A DNA stretch of 64,000 nt from Echiichthys vipera (Eukaryota > Chordata > Actinopteri > Perciformes > Trachinidae), in assembly GCA_963691815.1 (NCBI GenBank), contig OY829655.1, forward strand, positions 30,708,271-30,772,270. Direction: 5' to 3'. How positions within the stretch are numbered: the stretch's first letter is position 1; each line of letters starts with the position of its first letter. The position numbers were made by a program, and so were the translations under genes. Below are positions 1 through 11,900 of the stretch, piece after piece. The notes beneath the pieces are model-generated. The model made no database searches. It saw only the letters and a list, made by a program, of their open reading frames with translations, and was not told the origin of the DNA.

Positions 1-143
1 CATGATCTAAGACATCACATAGACTATAAGATACCTTTAAAAAGTAAATGAACAACAGGAAGTTTGCTTAGAGTTGAGGGAATTTAGAGAAATCACAGTT
101 GGACAAGACGGAGAATCAAAGCTCTAAAGCAGATACAGCAGCA

Positions 144-226
144 TGTCCTCCTGAATATAAGACAGTGGGTTGTTTTTATTCTGGAAATCTGCCTGACAAA
201 GGAGGTTCGTCTTATATTCAGGGGAC
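144..226. mobile_element. Small inverted-repeat (MITE-like) element
   Basis: A 13-bp inverted repeat (CTGAATATAAGAC at 151-163 and its complement at 209-221), extended imperfectly on both sides by GTCC/GGGGAC, encloses a short spacer. The layout is that of a tiny non-autonomous DNA element. The family is not identified. The remainder of positions 1-409 shows no exon or other feature that I can support. Confidence 0.4.
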
Positions 227-409
227 TAAACGGTATTATTTCCTCTGCTCACCACTGTTTAGGATAAGGGGGTATTGAAGTAAGTCTCTGCAGGAGCTGC
301 ATTTGATTTGCTGTTCACACTTTTTATTAAATGAAACAAACCGCAGACAGAAGCATCAAAGTCCTGATGGTGACCAGTTTAAACCCCTCTACCTGTCTCT
401 GTGTCTCAG

Positions 410-3400
410 TGGGAACTGAACCCATGACCCTGGGCTCTCCCACCTCTCCCAAACCCACCCTCGGAGCTCAGTTCCTCCCCGGCTTCCTGATGGGCGACCT
501 GCCCGCCCCGGCGAGCCCCCAGCCGCGCGCCTTCAGCCTCTCCGTGCCCTTCACAGAGAGCACAGGTGGGGGCGGGGGCGTGTGCTCGGCCCCGCACCCC
601 ATCGTCCTCACCCCGAAAGACAAGAGCGGAGCGCCGCCTGTTCGCAGTATCCACGACGACCTGGTCGCCGTGACGACGCCCCTCAGCAGTCACAGACAGG
701 TGAGTGGAACAGACGCTCTCTGAAAACTCTGTCAGGCAGCTGTGATGATAAAAAGTGTTCATAATGTTTCTCTCTTCAGTCTTTTCCAGTGATGCAGACT
801 CCTGTGTCTGCACGAGGGGCCTCCACTCCAGGTACACACCGATAACCAATCTACAGCAAGTATTAACTCACTCAGGGCGCCCTCCCACTGTGCCTCCGTC
901 CCGTGCCCCGTGCTTTAGGGTCCTTGTCCCCCCCTCCAGGCCCGTTTGTACTCACACTACCTGGGCCTCGGAGAATGCTTCTTGCTGCCTATACGTCATC
1001 ACGCCGTAACACGTCACACGCATTGATGACGTCATGGCGATGCGTGGCTTTGTTTCCAGATCTTTCCGTAGACCTCGGAGTTTTTATGCGTCTTGTCGTC
1101 TGTTTTTGAATCTTTTCATCGACCAAATCTGCAGTAAACACTCCACCTCCGCATCACACCAACGTGAACCTTTCACCGCCATTGTTTGAAATGTCCGCGC
1201 ATGGTCCCTCCTTCTTTTTTCTACGTCCCAACAGGCGCACAGGAAATGACCTCAGAACCGCCGTAGGCCTCGTGCTCGTACACGTGCAAACGTGCTTTAC
1301 TAAAGCCCACCTCTCCCAAACGGGACGTGGACGGCAAACGTGCCGCTCCTAGACGCGGTACGGTTGCACTCACACTGGTCAAAGGAACCAGACTTTAGCC
1401 GTGAAACGTGCTGGGGCACGGGACGGAGAAACAGTGGGAGTGCGCCCTTCCTGCTGATATCCTAAAACCAATCAGGTGTTGAGATGCTCGGCTGCAAACA
1501 GACCTGTGTGTGTGTGTGTGTGTGTGTGTGTCTCCAGGTATGCAGCAGGGGTGCCTGTCTCCAGCTCAGGTGGATCCCTTCTACAGTCAAGGGGAGTCTC
1601 TGTCTTCTGAAGACCAGCTGGACCAGACCTGGGTCACTGTGTTTGGGTATTAAACCGCTACATATACTTCTGCTGTCCTGCGTAATACACTGAAAAACAT
1701 ATACGTGACATGTGTGTGTGTGTGTGTGTTAGCTTTCCTCCAGCCTCAGCCTCCTACATCCTGCTGCAGTTTGCTCAGTACGGAAACATCCTCAAACACA
1801 CGGTGAGACGAACACACACACACACACTTAATTATTTACAACATTGGTGAAACTTATAGCGGATCAGTATTTACTGAGAGGTCCTACCACGCACAGGCCC
1901 AGGACCCATAAAGTCAGGGACCCTGACTCATCAAATGTTGCTGGAAAAAAAATCACATAGGACTAAATGACCACAAGTAAACACAAAACGACCAAAATGA
2001 GACAAAAAATAATTTTAGGGATGCAAAACACCACGAAGAGATGCTAAATGACTGAAAATAGACACACAACGACCACATAGAGACAAAAATGATGCCAAAG
2101 ACACCCAAAATTATTACAAATAGATGTAAAATTACCACAAAGAAATGTTAAAGTCTAATAATAGGTGTAAAACCATCACAAAAAGATGCAAAATGACTAA
2201 AAATAGATGAAAAACCAGCACAAAAGATGCAAAATGACTAAAAATAGATGCAAAACCAGCACAAAAAGATGCAAAATGACTAAAAATAGATGCAAAACCA
2301 GCACAAAAAGATGCAAAATGACTAAAAATAGATGCAAAACCAACACAAAAAGATGCAAAATGACTAAAAATAGATGCAAAACCAACACAAAAAGATGCAA
2401 AATGACTAAAAACAGATGCAAAACCATCACAAAAAGATGCAAAATGACTAAAAATAGATGCAAAACCAGCACAAAAAGATGCAAAATGACTAAAAATATA
2501 TGAAAGACCAGCACAAAAAGATGCAAAATGACTAAAAATAGATGCTAAACCACCACAAAAAGATGCAAAATGACTAAAAATAGATGCAAAAAGATGCAAA
2601 ATGACTAAAAATAGATACAAAACCTTGTATCGGATGCTTGTGTCTTGTTCCTACGTGGACAGAGTGGGGGGCCTCTTACCCCTCTGTGCCCAGGGGCCCG
2701 TTGGCTCTTACGTCCCTGTTCCCTTCGTATGAGAGCTGACGGATGCGTTGTTGATTTGCTGACAGATGGCGTCTCCTGGTAACTGGATGCACCTTCAGTA
2801 CCAGTCCAGACTTCAGGCCAGGAAAGCTCTGTCTAAGGACGGGAAAGTGTTCGGGGACGCCATCATGGTGGGAGTGAAGCCCTGCATAGACAAGGTCAGT
2901 GCCCGGGGATGACATGACAGTTAACGGAGGAGCGGGAAGAAAAGGGAGGAATGCAAATCAAGGTTGGACGGACAGACAGTCTGTGAAGGTTCTCGTGTGT
3001 CCAGGTCGTCGTTCTCCTCAAAGCAATTTGAGTCCAAAGCAACTGGACTTGGTTCCTTGTCAGGAAGACGTTTCACCTCTGATCCAAGAGGCTTCATCAG
3101 TTCATGTACGCATCTGACCAGGACCAGGACCAGGACCAGGACCAGGACCAGGCTGGGACTGGACCAGGGACAGGACGCCATCCAGTCGTTGGTTGGAAGC
3201 TGGTTTTCGGCTTCGACTGCCCCTCTAACGACGGTCGTTGGCACTTGGAGCCCAAAGGGTTTCAGTGACATCATCGGCCTGTGAGAGGTTAAATACCTGG
3301 ATCTCACACCAGTTAGTTGGTCCAGTCCCAGCCTGGTCCTGGTCCTGGTCCAGTCCCAGCCTGGTCCTGTACCTCGGCCAGTCCCAGTCTGGTCCCGGTC

Positions 3401-4067
3401 CTGGTCCTGTACCTGGTCCAGTCCCAGCCTGGTCCTGGTCCTGTACCTGGTCAGATGCGTTCATGAACTGATGAAGCCAAAGAACCAAGTCCAGTTGCTT
3501 TGGACTGAAGCTGCTTTGAGGTTAAACAGTTACTTTCTCTTTTTTACTAACAAAGATGGAGATCCTGTCGTTCATCCAGATTATTCTCCTTCCATCGCTC
3601 ATAAAGAAGTGAAGACCGTCGACAAACACAATTTGATTACGTTTGGGAGAGAAGACGGACATGATTTGTTTGTTTGTTTGCTGTCTGTCTGTCTGTCTGT
3701 CAGTCTGTCTGTCTTAGTCCTCTCCTCTCTCTGCCTCAGAGCGTGATGGACAGCAGTACGTCCATCTCCTCCCCCCTCTCCACCTCCTTCTCCTCCTCCG
3801 TCCTGCCCTCCACTCCTCGCTCTTCCATCAGACCGCTCAGCGCCGCTTACAGGAGCTCCGTCAGCGACTACCAGGTGACCTCTGACCTCACGATCTCCAC
3901 TCTGGGTCTGAACTGTTGCTTTGGTCGACTTCAAAAACTAAATGTGCGTGTGCGTGTGTGTGTGTGTGTGTGTCTGTGTGTGTGTTTAGGTGGTAGCAGA
4001 CAGACAGACACCCAAGAAGGACGACAGTTTGGTCTCCAAAGCGATGGAGTACATGTTCGGCTGGTGA
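410..4067 (+). CDS. nup35: Nucleoporin NUP35 (Nup53), 5' exon not seen
   Basis: NUP35 is a scaffold nucleoporin of the inner ring that links the NUP93 and NUP155 modules to the pore membrane. Coding exons read 410-699, 780-831, 1538-1646, 1733-1802, 2766-2894, 3740-3874 and 3990-4067 (stop), with AG/GT borders and matching phases. Together they give about 286 residues against roughly 326 in human. The N-terminal part holds the EPMTLGSPTSPKP and AQFLPGFLMGDLPAP blocks and KDKSGAPPVRSI. Exons 3-5 encode the Nup35-type RRM (MPPN) domain from WVTVFGFP to VGVKPCIDK, which dimerises rather than binding RNA. The last exon ends in the amphipathic membrane-binding helix SLVSKAMEYMFGW. The first exon listed begins with two bases that complete a codon, so the true start is expected upstream, possibly outside the window; the in-frame ATG at 424 is an alternative. 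Three acceptors lie directly after (TG)n tracts. Confidence 0.93.
874..1448. mobile_element. MITE with AGGGCGC termini, copy 1 (nup35 intron)
   Basis: The left end AGGGCGCCCTCCCACTGT and the inverted right end ending GTGCGCCCT match over about 40 bp with few mismatches, including the internal CTCCGTCCCGTGCCCC block. The 575-bp interior is GC-rich and has no transposase ORF. A second member of the family sits at 20439-20798. The TIR plus non-coding interior fits a hAT-like non-autonomous element, but no target-site duplication is clear. Confidence 0.65.
1505..1537 (+). promoter_or_regulatory. (TG)n tract forming a nup35 3' splice site
   Basis: A (TG)n run ends only seven bases before the acceptor of the exon starting at 1538 (tctccag). 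The same arrangement occurs at the next acceptor (1712-1732, TG repeat then ttag) and at the last acceptor (3953-3989). The usual pyrimidine tract is therefore replaced by UG repeats in the pre-mRNA. UG repeats are known binding sites of TDP-43 and CELF proteins; regulation here is an inference. Confidence 0.6.
1955..2625. repeat. 42-bp minisatellite in nup35 intron
   Basis: Tandem copies of a 42-bp unit made of two related 21-mers (GATGCAAAATGACTAAAAATA and a GATGCAAAACCAGCACAAAAA type half). Copies are regular from about 2160 to 2600 and degenerate before that. Because the period is a multiple of three, long open frames appear on both strands, but these are repeat artefacts. A related word recurs near 49490. 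Confidence 0.9.
2981..3521. mobile_element. Fold-back element with CCAGGA arrays (nup35 intron)
   Basis: The left arm begins CTGTGAAGGTTCTCGTGTG and runs through CATCAGTTCATGTACGCATC into a (CCAGGA)n array. The right arm carries (TCCTGG)n, CATGAACTGATGAAGCC and CCAGTTGCTTTGGACTGAAG as the reverse complement. Between the arms is a second palindromic layer with GTGAGAGGTTAAATACC. Relatives lie at 29785-29990 (half copy) and 60757-61483 (fullest copy). The right terminus is truncated here. Confidence 0.7.
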
Positions 4068-4136
4068 CGTCACACAATGCATCATGGGAAACCTGCAGCC
4101 CCAAAGGAGAGACGGGTGGATGAACTGATTCATTAC

Positions 4137-4138
<2 letters not shown>

Positions 4139-4172
<34 letters not shown>

Positions 4173-4213
4173 AGATTGTGTGTGTGTGTGTGAGTGTGTG
4201 TGTGAGAGTGAAT

Positions 4214-4258
<45 letters not shown>
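4139..4258. repeat. (TG)n microsatellite in nup35 3'UTR
   Basis: An imperfect TG repeat of about 120 bp lies between the nup35 stop and its AATAAA. Confidence 0.9.
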
Positions 4259-4319
4259 TGCTGAGGTGGAGGATCTGTCTCTCTTCTTTTATAATCAGAT
4301 TTTTTTAATGTTTTGTCTC

Positions 4320-4325
4320 AATAAA
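4320..4325 (+). terminator. nup35 polyadenylation signal
   Basis: AATAAA about 250 bases after the nup35 stop codon, followed within 30 bases by a TG/T-rich stretch. It is the first canonical signal downstream. Confidence 0.7.
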
Positions 4326-4326
4326 G

Positions 4327-4840
4327 TTTCTCTGGTTTGAATCTGTTTCATTCAGCTGTGACTTTGGGGAGTGCAGTGTCATCGTCTCAGGGTTCCCACG
4401 CGTCGTCCTGGAGTTAAAAAAATGCTCAGGTCGTGGAAAACACACACGGGTAATGAGAGGAAACGGTCAAAAGTCCTGGAAAATGTCATTTCTATCACAT
4501 AAGAGGTGATTTCACGTCTTTTGAACCCGACGTCCACAGAGAGGAGCCTGTCCGTACGTGTCACGGCAGCTGCATCGTCACTGACGACGTCCTGGAAACG
4601 TCCTGAGCCTTGTTGTTGTTTGTCACGTGCACGACGGTGACAGAAGTATTCACTGGCAGCGATAATCTCGGGCCTCAGGCTGCCTCCAACAAGGCTCATA
4701 AAATAACTATGAAAGGAAATCATTCTGGAGCACGCCAGCTGGAAGTGGCGTTAAGGTCTGTAACACGTGTTTAAGTGAACTTTGGGAGACGTGCATGAAG
4801 CTCCAACAGCCTCCACTCTTCTCTTTACTGATGCCTTTGG
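4327..4840. other. Intergenic stretch without a clear gene
   Basis: Only a CAGGGTTCCCACGCG segment at 4388, like the terminus of a common fish hAT-like MITE, is suggestive. I could not find its other end, and no exon is recognisable. Confidence 0.35.
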
Positions 4841-5318
4841 GAGGAGTTCAAGTACCTTGGGATCATGTTCATGGGTGAGGGGACGATGGAGCATGAAAGC
4901 TGGGTCAGGACCCAAAGAACCAGGTCCAAGCGTGTGAAATGTGTTTCCTCAGGAGGGGGTCTGGAGTCTCCCTTAGAGAGAGGGGGAGAAGTTCAGCATC
5001 CGTGAGGAACTCGGAGTAGAGCCGCTGCTCCTTTGCGTTGAAAGGAGCCAGTTGAGGTGGTTCAGGATCATCTGGTAAGGATGAACCCTGGGCGCCTCCC
5101 TAGGGAGGTGTTCCAGGCACGTCCAGCTGGGAGGAGGCCTCGGGGAAGACCCAGGACCAGGTGGAGAGATTAGATCTCCACACTGGCCTGGGAACGCCTC
5201 AGGATCCCCCAGTTAGAGCTGGTTAATGTGGCCCGGGAAAGGGAAGTTTGGGGTCCCCTGCTAAAGCTGCTGCCCCTGAGACCTGACCCCGGATAAGAGG
5301 CTGAAGATGAGATGAGAT
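4841..5318 (+). mobile_element. Rex3/RTE-like LINE 3' end, copy 1
   Basis: This is a decayed C-terminal part of a non-LTR reverse transcriptase ORF plus its 3' tail. Readable pieces are EFKYLGIMF near 4843, then after an internal deletion NPGRLPREVFQARPAGRRP and ISTLAWERLRIP. The element ends in GATGAGATGAGATG, fitting the GATG-type tail of Rex3-like elements. A TAG interrupts the frame at AGAGATTAGATC. Copies at 28838-29265 and 56778-57022 carry the same stop. The family name is from memory and not verified. Confidence 0.65.
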
Positions 5319-5525
5319 GTGTATGGTATTGTGCTTTACACAGTTGATGATAGATGACATCAGCAGTTACATTAAATGAACTGGTTTCAGTCTTTCAGCA
5401 CATGTTGAACCTCCTGCAGCGACAAGAGCACACAGATGTCTGGGATCAGGTCTGGGTCACAGTGGGTCTGATGGGTGTGAGGTCAGGGCTGGGTGCAGAC
5501 CGGTCCAGTTCCTCCACACCTCTCT

Positions 5526-5850
5526 CTAGGTCGTCCTCAGCCGAGCTGTCCATCGTTGTCTCCAGTCGTCCCGGTTCTCCGTACATCTCTCCAGTTCGCT
5601 GGTACTCTGGGCTCCTGCGTCCCTCTTGAGTACGTCCACGTGTGTTAGTGTGGGACGTCCTCTTGAACGGCGCCCGCGTGTCGGTTCCCACAGCAGCAGC
5701 TTGCAGGCTGACAGTTCTGGGTGTCTTTGGCAGTGCCCTGCAAGTCTCATTCTCCTTACAGCGACCTTTTCACTCACCCTTGGTGTTCCCTCACACAGGA
5801 TCATGTTGGTTACACCAGACTGGAGGAACCACGTCTGGATGGTGTCCTGT
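5526..5850 (-). mobile_element. Second type of LINE C-terminal fragment
   Basis: On the minus strand an open frame reads RRMRLAGHCQRHPEL, LLLWEPTRGRRSRGRPT, THVDVLKRDAG and NRDDWRQRWTARL. This is the characteristic C-terminal end of a different fish/invertebrate non-LTR retrotransposon. It is 5'-truncated, has no RT core, and is probably a dead insertion next to the Rex3-like one. Confidence 0.6.
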
Positions 5851-5959
5851 TGACGCAAAGATGCAAAGAGTTGTCTGAAGCTCTCGTTCCCAACCTGCAG
5901 GTCTGTTCTGGAAGGTATCAGCAGAGTCTGTTCTTTCTCTATTGTCGTGAGACATAGTT

Positions 5960-6767
5960 TTGACCAGCAGATGGAGCCACAGATGCCGTCACACCAACCC
6001 CAGGAAGTCCATGCATGTGTACACGTTTAAAAAAGCCACTTATACTTTCTGTGTTATAAAAACTGAGAGTTCAAGTGTTGATTAGAGCTCATAAACATAC
6101 AGTTCATTCAGTTTAAGGAGCTCATAATGAGCGTTAAAGGTTACGTAATGGGTCTCTACTTCACACCCTCTTTATCAAGTTAAGCAACATTTTCTAAAGA
6201 GGCAGGTACGTCCCGGTCTCTGTCTGCCAGGAACTCTGCCGCACGTCACCGGATGACTAATGCATAATAACGATGGCTCGTGTTGACGCAGGAGGCAGAG
6301 AGGTGCAAACACTCATGATCCAGCTCTACCTGCCACAGACAACACAACAACGGCTCTGATTGAGTGAAAAGTCCTCTTCTCTGTCTGGACTCGTCTCCGT
6401 CGTGTGCTTGGTGGACTCCATTTTACCTGAGGGGGGGTTTCCAGTCCTCCACTTCAGAAATCCCTCACCGTTGACCTCTCTCCTGTACTCAAGCACCTCT
6501 AGTGCACCTTATGTCAGCACCATATGGTCCCCCCGGCCCCCCTCCCCTCCTCCCCTCTGAGGGTGCAGTAGAAAGTCAGGGGATAAAGGAAAAGGCCTCA
6601 CAACAGCAGGCACGCTGCTGGGCGAAGGGAGGAGACGGGGGAGGACCGGGGGGGATCAGGGGAGGACCGGGGGGGATCAGGGGAGGACCGGGGAAAGGCT
6701 TTGGTTGAGCTTATGCGTGACCCCCCCCAGACCTTAGAGGACATCTGAAACCACACGAACGAGAGGG
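5960..6767. other. Intergenic DNA with a short G-rich tandem repeat
   Basis: No gene is seen. Three copies of a 21-bp G-rich unit (GAGGACCGGGGGGGATCAGGG) lie at about 6638-6695, next to C-rich stretches. Confidence 0.4.
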
Positions 6768-7492
6768 AACTTTTTATTTATTTTTAAATTAATGTAGTCA
6801 ATGTACTGAATCTGCTTTTTATTTATTTTTGAATACATTTAGTCAATGTACTAAATCTGCTTTTTATTCATTTTAAATTAATTTAGTCAATTTAATAAAT
6901 CTGCTTTTTATTTTTTTATTTTTAAATTAATTTAGTCAATTTAATAAATCTGCTTTTTTTTTTTTTTTTATTAATTAATTCAATATAATAAATCTGCTTT
7001 TTATTTATTTTTTAATTAATTAATTCAATATAATAAATCTGCTTTTTATTTATTTTTAAATTAATTTAGTCAACATAATAAATCTGCTTTTTATTTATTT
7101 ATTTTTAAATTAATTTAGTCAATGTACTAAATCTGCTTTTTATTTATTTTTTAATAAATTTAGTCAACATAATAAATCTGCTTTTTATTTATTTATTTTT
7201 AAATTCATTTAGTCAATGTACTAAATCTGCTTTTTATTTATTTTAAATTAATTTAGTCAATATAATAAATCAGCTTTTTATTTATTTATTTTTAAGTTAA
7301 TTTAGTCAATTTAATAAATCAGCTTCTTATTTATTTTTTTATTAATTAATTCAATATAATAAATCTGCTTTTTATTTATTTTTTAATTAATTAATTCAAT
7401 ATAATAAATCTGCTTTTTATTTATTTTTAAATTAATTTAGTCAATATAATAAATCTGCTTTTTATTTATTTTTAAATGAATTCAGTCAATGT
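6768..7492. repeat. AT-rich minisatellite (AAATCTGCTTTTTATTTATT)
   Basis: About 15 tandem copies of a 45-60 bp unit combining TAAATCTGCTTTTTATTTAT with TTAATTTAGTCAATNTA, with variable homopolymer lengths. It is very AT-rich and non-coding. Confidence 0.85.
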
Positions 7493-7494
7493 AC

Positions 7495-7580
7495 TTTACC
7501 TACTCTGTAAAGTGTCCTGAGATAACTTTTTTATGATTTGGCACTATAAATAAAATTGAATTGAATTGAATTGAATTGAA
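7495..7580 (+). mobile_element. LINE/SINE 3' tail with (TTGAA)n
   Basis: GTAAAGTGTCCTGAGATAA followed by TTTGGCACTATAAATAAAA and then (TTGAA)n. This is the widespread 3' tail shared by teleost LINE/SINE families. Only the tail is recognisable; the minisatellite in front may derive from the same insertion. Confidence 0.55.
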
Positions 7581-7739
7581 CCGTTGATGTCAAAGCTTCT
7601 TCCTCCGTGTGAATCTCATTTCAGACGGTTGTTTAAGACAATAATTTGAATAAAGACATTAAACAAACATTAGATAGAAATACATGCACACAAAACAATA
7701 AAAATAACAGTAAAAACAGTTTAAAAGTTCAAACTTAAG

Positions 7740-8450
7740 CTATTTTAGCAAATGTAGCAGTCAGATAAAGCTTCATTTGCATATGCTATTCAAAAACGTT
7801 AATATAAAGATGTTGTTTTATTTAAGTAATCTGCTGGGAGAGTCAAATATGGGAATTAATATGTTTTAAAAGGCCAATTCAAATATAAATACAAATGGAT
7901 GTCGAATTGTATGAGTTTTGGAACATTTAATGGCACATTTTGTGAATTTGTGATCAGATAAAGCTTCATTTCCACAGACTATTTAAAAACCTAATCAGTA
8001 AGTAATCAGCTGGGAGAGTCAAATATGGGAATTAATGCAAAGACAAATATATTTTAAATTAGATTAAAATATAAATATAAATTAATGTCGAATTGTATGA
8101 GTTTTGGTGCATTTAACGGCACATTTTGTGCATTTATTTCCATATTTTAGCACATGTCACAGTCAGATAAAGCCTCATTTGCATATGCTATTTAACAACT
8201 TTAATATAAAGAAATGTGGTTTTATTTAAGTAACCAGCTGGGAAAGTCAAATATGGGAATTAAAACAAAGACAAATATATTTTAAATAAACAATTAAAAT
8301 ATAAATACAAATTAATGTCGAATTGTATGAGTTTTGGTGCATTTAATGGCACATTTTCTGCATTTATTTCCATATTTTAGCAAATGTCACAGTCAGATAA
8401 AGCCTCATTTGCATATGCTATTTAACAACTTTTAATCTAAATATTTTTTT
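7740..8450. repeat. Four tandem ~200-bp repeats upstream of ddx3x
   Basis: The block CAGATAAAGCNTCATTTGCA recurs near 7762, 7955, 8162 and 8393, each followed by AGTCAAATATGGGAATTAA and GTCGAATTGTATGAGTTTTGG. Spacing is about 190-230 bp. Non-coding and AT-rich. Confidence 0.85.
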
Positions 8451-8559
8451 TATTTAATTAATCATCAAGGAGAGTTTCACGGTGATATGTTAAAGTTAAA
8501 TATATATTTACACCTCTGCTGTAATAAATGGCTTAATGTGTCAAACTGCTGCTTTTCCT

Positions 8560-8916
8560 TCACCAATCCGAGATGATAAAGCAAACATCGCGATACTTGC
8601 CCGTGAGCCCGCTGATATCTCGCGGTACCTGAGCCCTCGGTCTCTCACTCCACCACGGTCAACCCTGAAGACAGAGTTCCTCTCCCTCCGCTCCAACTAT
8701 AATCATTTAAAACGGACTTTATATTTATAAGAAACGTCGTTTTATTTATTTGAAAGTGAACGTAACCGTCTAAGCTAACTTTTTACAGGTAACCGTTGGT
8801 TTCAACATCGTCATATTTGTACAGAAAAGGGGATTTAACTGCATTTAGCCGGCTCGAGCTAACAAAAGAAAATCCTTTTCTCTTCACAAATAATCCGCCA
8901 TTAACTCTCTTTAGTT
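8560..8916 (+). promoter_or_regulatory. Probable ddx3x promoter and 5'UTR
   Basis: This interval between the AT-rich repeats and the ddx3x start codon has CpG-containing sequence near 8585-8645 (ATCGCGATA, ATCTCGCGGTACC). A TATA-like TTTATATTTATAAG lies near 8717. The TSS is not defined; the call rests on position and composition. Confidence 0.4.
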
Positions 8917-11900
8917 ATGAGTCATGTGGTCGTTGATAATCCACACGGTCTAGATCAGCAGGTGAGTACTTTTAACTGCTTCATATTTGTCTTTTTGTCA
9001 TATTAAATGTGGTTAATTTTGCCGTCACGCACATGTAGTTTCGACAGAGAAAAGAAGCTAAGTCGTTAGCTTCAAGCTAGGCTAACAAGCTAACGCTGCG
9101 GCTGCTAAAATGGAGGTTGTGACGTAGAGACGGTTGTGATGGCGGAGCTCGTGCCCACAGCCGCACTGTTAGTTCAGGTTTTGACTTTATAACATTAAAG
9201 GTGAACTTCAGTGTTGAAACCGTGTTAAATTGAAGTGTAACTCTCAGTATGTGGTGTTTTAATAAATGGAAGTTAGCGGGTTAGCTAGCTTGGATGCTCA
9301 CGCCGGTCTCCTGCGACGTTAGCCGGCTAACGCTTCTCACTCGGGCCTCTTCAGCCTGAAACGTGGCGCAGGAGAAAATGTTGGCAGCCACCATTAATGT
9401 TTCTAACTTAGAAACGCTCTCCACTTAATAATACACCATTCAGGAGGTGCATCAAATTAAATTAGCTGTTTACTACAAGAACCAATGCATTTAATTTAAA
9501 AATATTATTCTGAGTGGTGCGTAACATTTACGCAATCACCTGCAGGTATTTATATTTTATATACTTTGCTCCATATAATGGTATTGTGTTTATTTGTGCA
9601 TTTGCTATGCACAAACGCCAGCTCAAATTGCCAATATGTAATTTTATTATATACACGCAATAAAGTTTTACTACTTATTTATTGTGTAACTCCCGTTTCG
9701 TCAGCATTTACCCTGTTTGAGGGTCATAATACTTGTTTGTGGCCATGTTAGGTTGTTAGAAGTTAAACTAAAGCAAGTTTTTACTAAAACAAAGGGTGTT
9801 TTGGCCACTATCAATGTTTCTAACTTACAAACGCTCTCCACTTAATAATACACCATTCAGAGGGTGCATCAAATTAAATTAGCTGTTAACTACAAGAATC
9901 AATGCATTTAATTTAAAAATATTATTCTGAGTGGTGCGTAACATTTACGCAATCACCTGCACACATTTATATTGTATATACTTTACTTCATATAATGCCT
10001 CTTGTGTGTATTTCTGCATCCCCTATGTACACACGCCAGTTCTAATTCCTTATTTAATTTGTATTTATGGCAATAAAGTTGGTATTTACTCCTACTTTCA
10101 TCAGTATTTACCCTGTTTGATGGCCATAATACTTGGTTGTGGCCATGTTAGTCTGTTAGAAGCTAAAGTTTTTATTAAAACAAAGGGTGATTTAGACACC
10201 ATTAATGTTTCTAACTTACAAACGCTCTCCATTTAATAATACATCATTCAGGGGATGCATCAATTTAAATTAGCTGTTTACTACAGGCACCAATGCATTT
10301 TATTTAAAAATATTATTCTGAGTGGTGCGTAACATTTACGCAATCGCCTGCACACATTTATATTTTATATACTTTGCTTCAAGTGTGTATTTCTGCATCT
10401 GCTATGCACACACGCCAGCTCAAATTCCTTATTTAATTTGTATTTATGGCAATAAAGTTGGTATTTACTACTTACTTATTGTCGAACTCCCGCTTCGTCA
10501 GCATTTGGTGGTCAGATAATACTTGTTTGTGGCCATGTTAGGTTGTTAAAACTAAAGCATGGTTTAGAAAAACAAAGGGGTTTTCATCCGCTATCAATGT
10601 TTCTGAATTACAAATGCTCTCCACTTAATAATCGATCATTCAGGGAAAGTGTCAGTTTGAATGCACTTTCACTGCAAGCACCAATGCATTTTATTTAAAA
10701 AAAAAATCATTTGGTGCTGTAATTCTAACACATTTATATTTTATATTCTTCATTCATAACTTGTGAACTCTGCTTCTGATATAATGGTCTTGTGCTGCTT
10801 GTGTGTATTTCTGTATCTGCTATTCACAAACGCCAGGTCAAATTCCTTAAATATAATCTGATTATATACACGGCAACAAAGTTAATTCTTACTACTTACT
10901 CATTATTTACCTCCCTTTTGTTTTATCTGTTTAAATTTGTCACATTTGCCCCGTTTAACGGTCAGAACACATGTTAGGTTGTTAGTGGCTTAACCTAAAG
11001 CAAGATTTCGTAAAAATCACCGTTAATGATTCTGAATTAAAGGTTCTTGAGTCAATAAATCATTCAGGGAGCGAATCAATTTGAATCCACCAGGCTATTT
11101 CACTTGAATGCATTTTATTAATATTTTAAACCTGCCCAGCTGATTATTTGCATCAAGAAATCTTTTTTACATGTTCTATTTAAATTGGCAAATATGAAGA
11201 ACTAAATACACAGAAATGCACCAACAATTGTATAGAAATTATGTAATAGCTATAATTTTGTCTTTTGACATTGGTATTCATATTTTTGTTGACCTTTTTA
11301 ATGATTTGTTTCTTTGGGTTGATCTATTCTCCCTTTTATCAATATATCCATATGGGTTTTTCTTTTGTCGTCTCCTGTTCAGAGATTAAACACATGGTTG
11401 TGCCAGAATAGGCTGTTTAACCTAAACCAGAGCTATCACTACCATTGTAGTGGATAACAAAACACTAGAAGAGGAGAACTACTAAGTACTACAAGTAGAA
11501 GAGTTGCTTAACAGGTTTAATAAAGTTATGACGCTGTTGTAGTTCAAACTGTCATTGCATTGTTTGTCATCGCTAGTTTGAAAGCCGATGCTTGTCTGAT
11601 AATGGGCCGTGTTGTATTCTTAAATGTTTGTTGTTTGTTTCCCTGCAGCTTGCTGTCCTAGACTTGAACTCTCCTGACGGCCAGGGCGGAGGAACCGGCA
11701 GTAAGTAAAGAAGCAGATTATATTTTAATGTGTCCATGTAAAGACCAGGAGTGTCAAGATACTAAGAATGACTTTCAGTTTAAGGTCATTGTTTCATTTA
11801 GGTTTTTGTTTTAAACATGTTTTTCCAGCATAGTAGAGACCATTGAGTCTTGATTCATAATGAACACATCATTGGTTTTATGCTCCGACAACGATCATTT

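Noticed and set aside
2132..2620. Repetitive 162-codon minus-strand frame (SHFASFC repeats)
   Set aside because: It is a consequence of the 42-bp minisatellite, whose period is a multiple of three.
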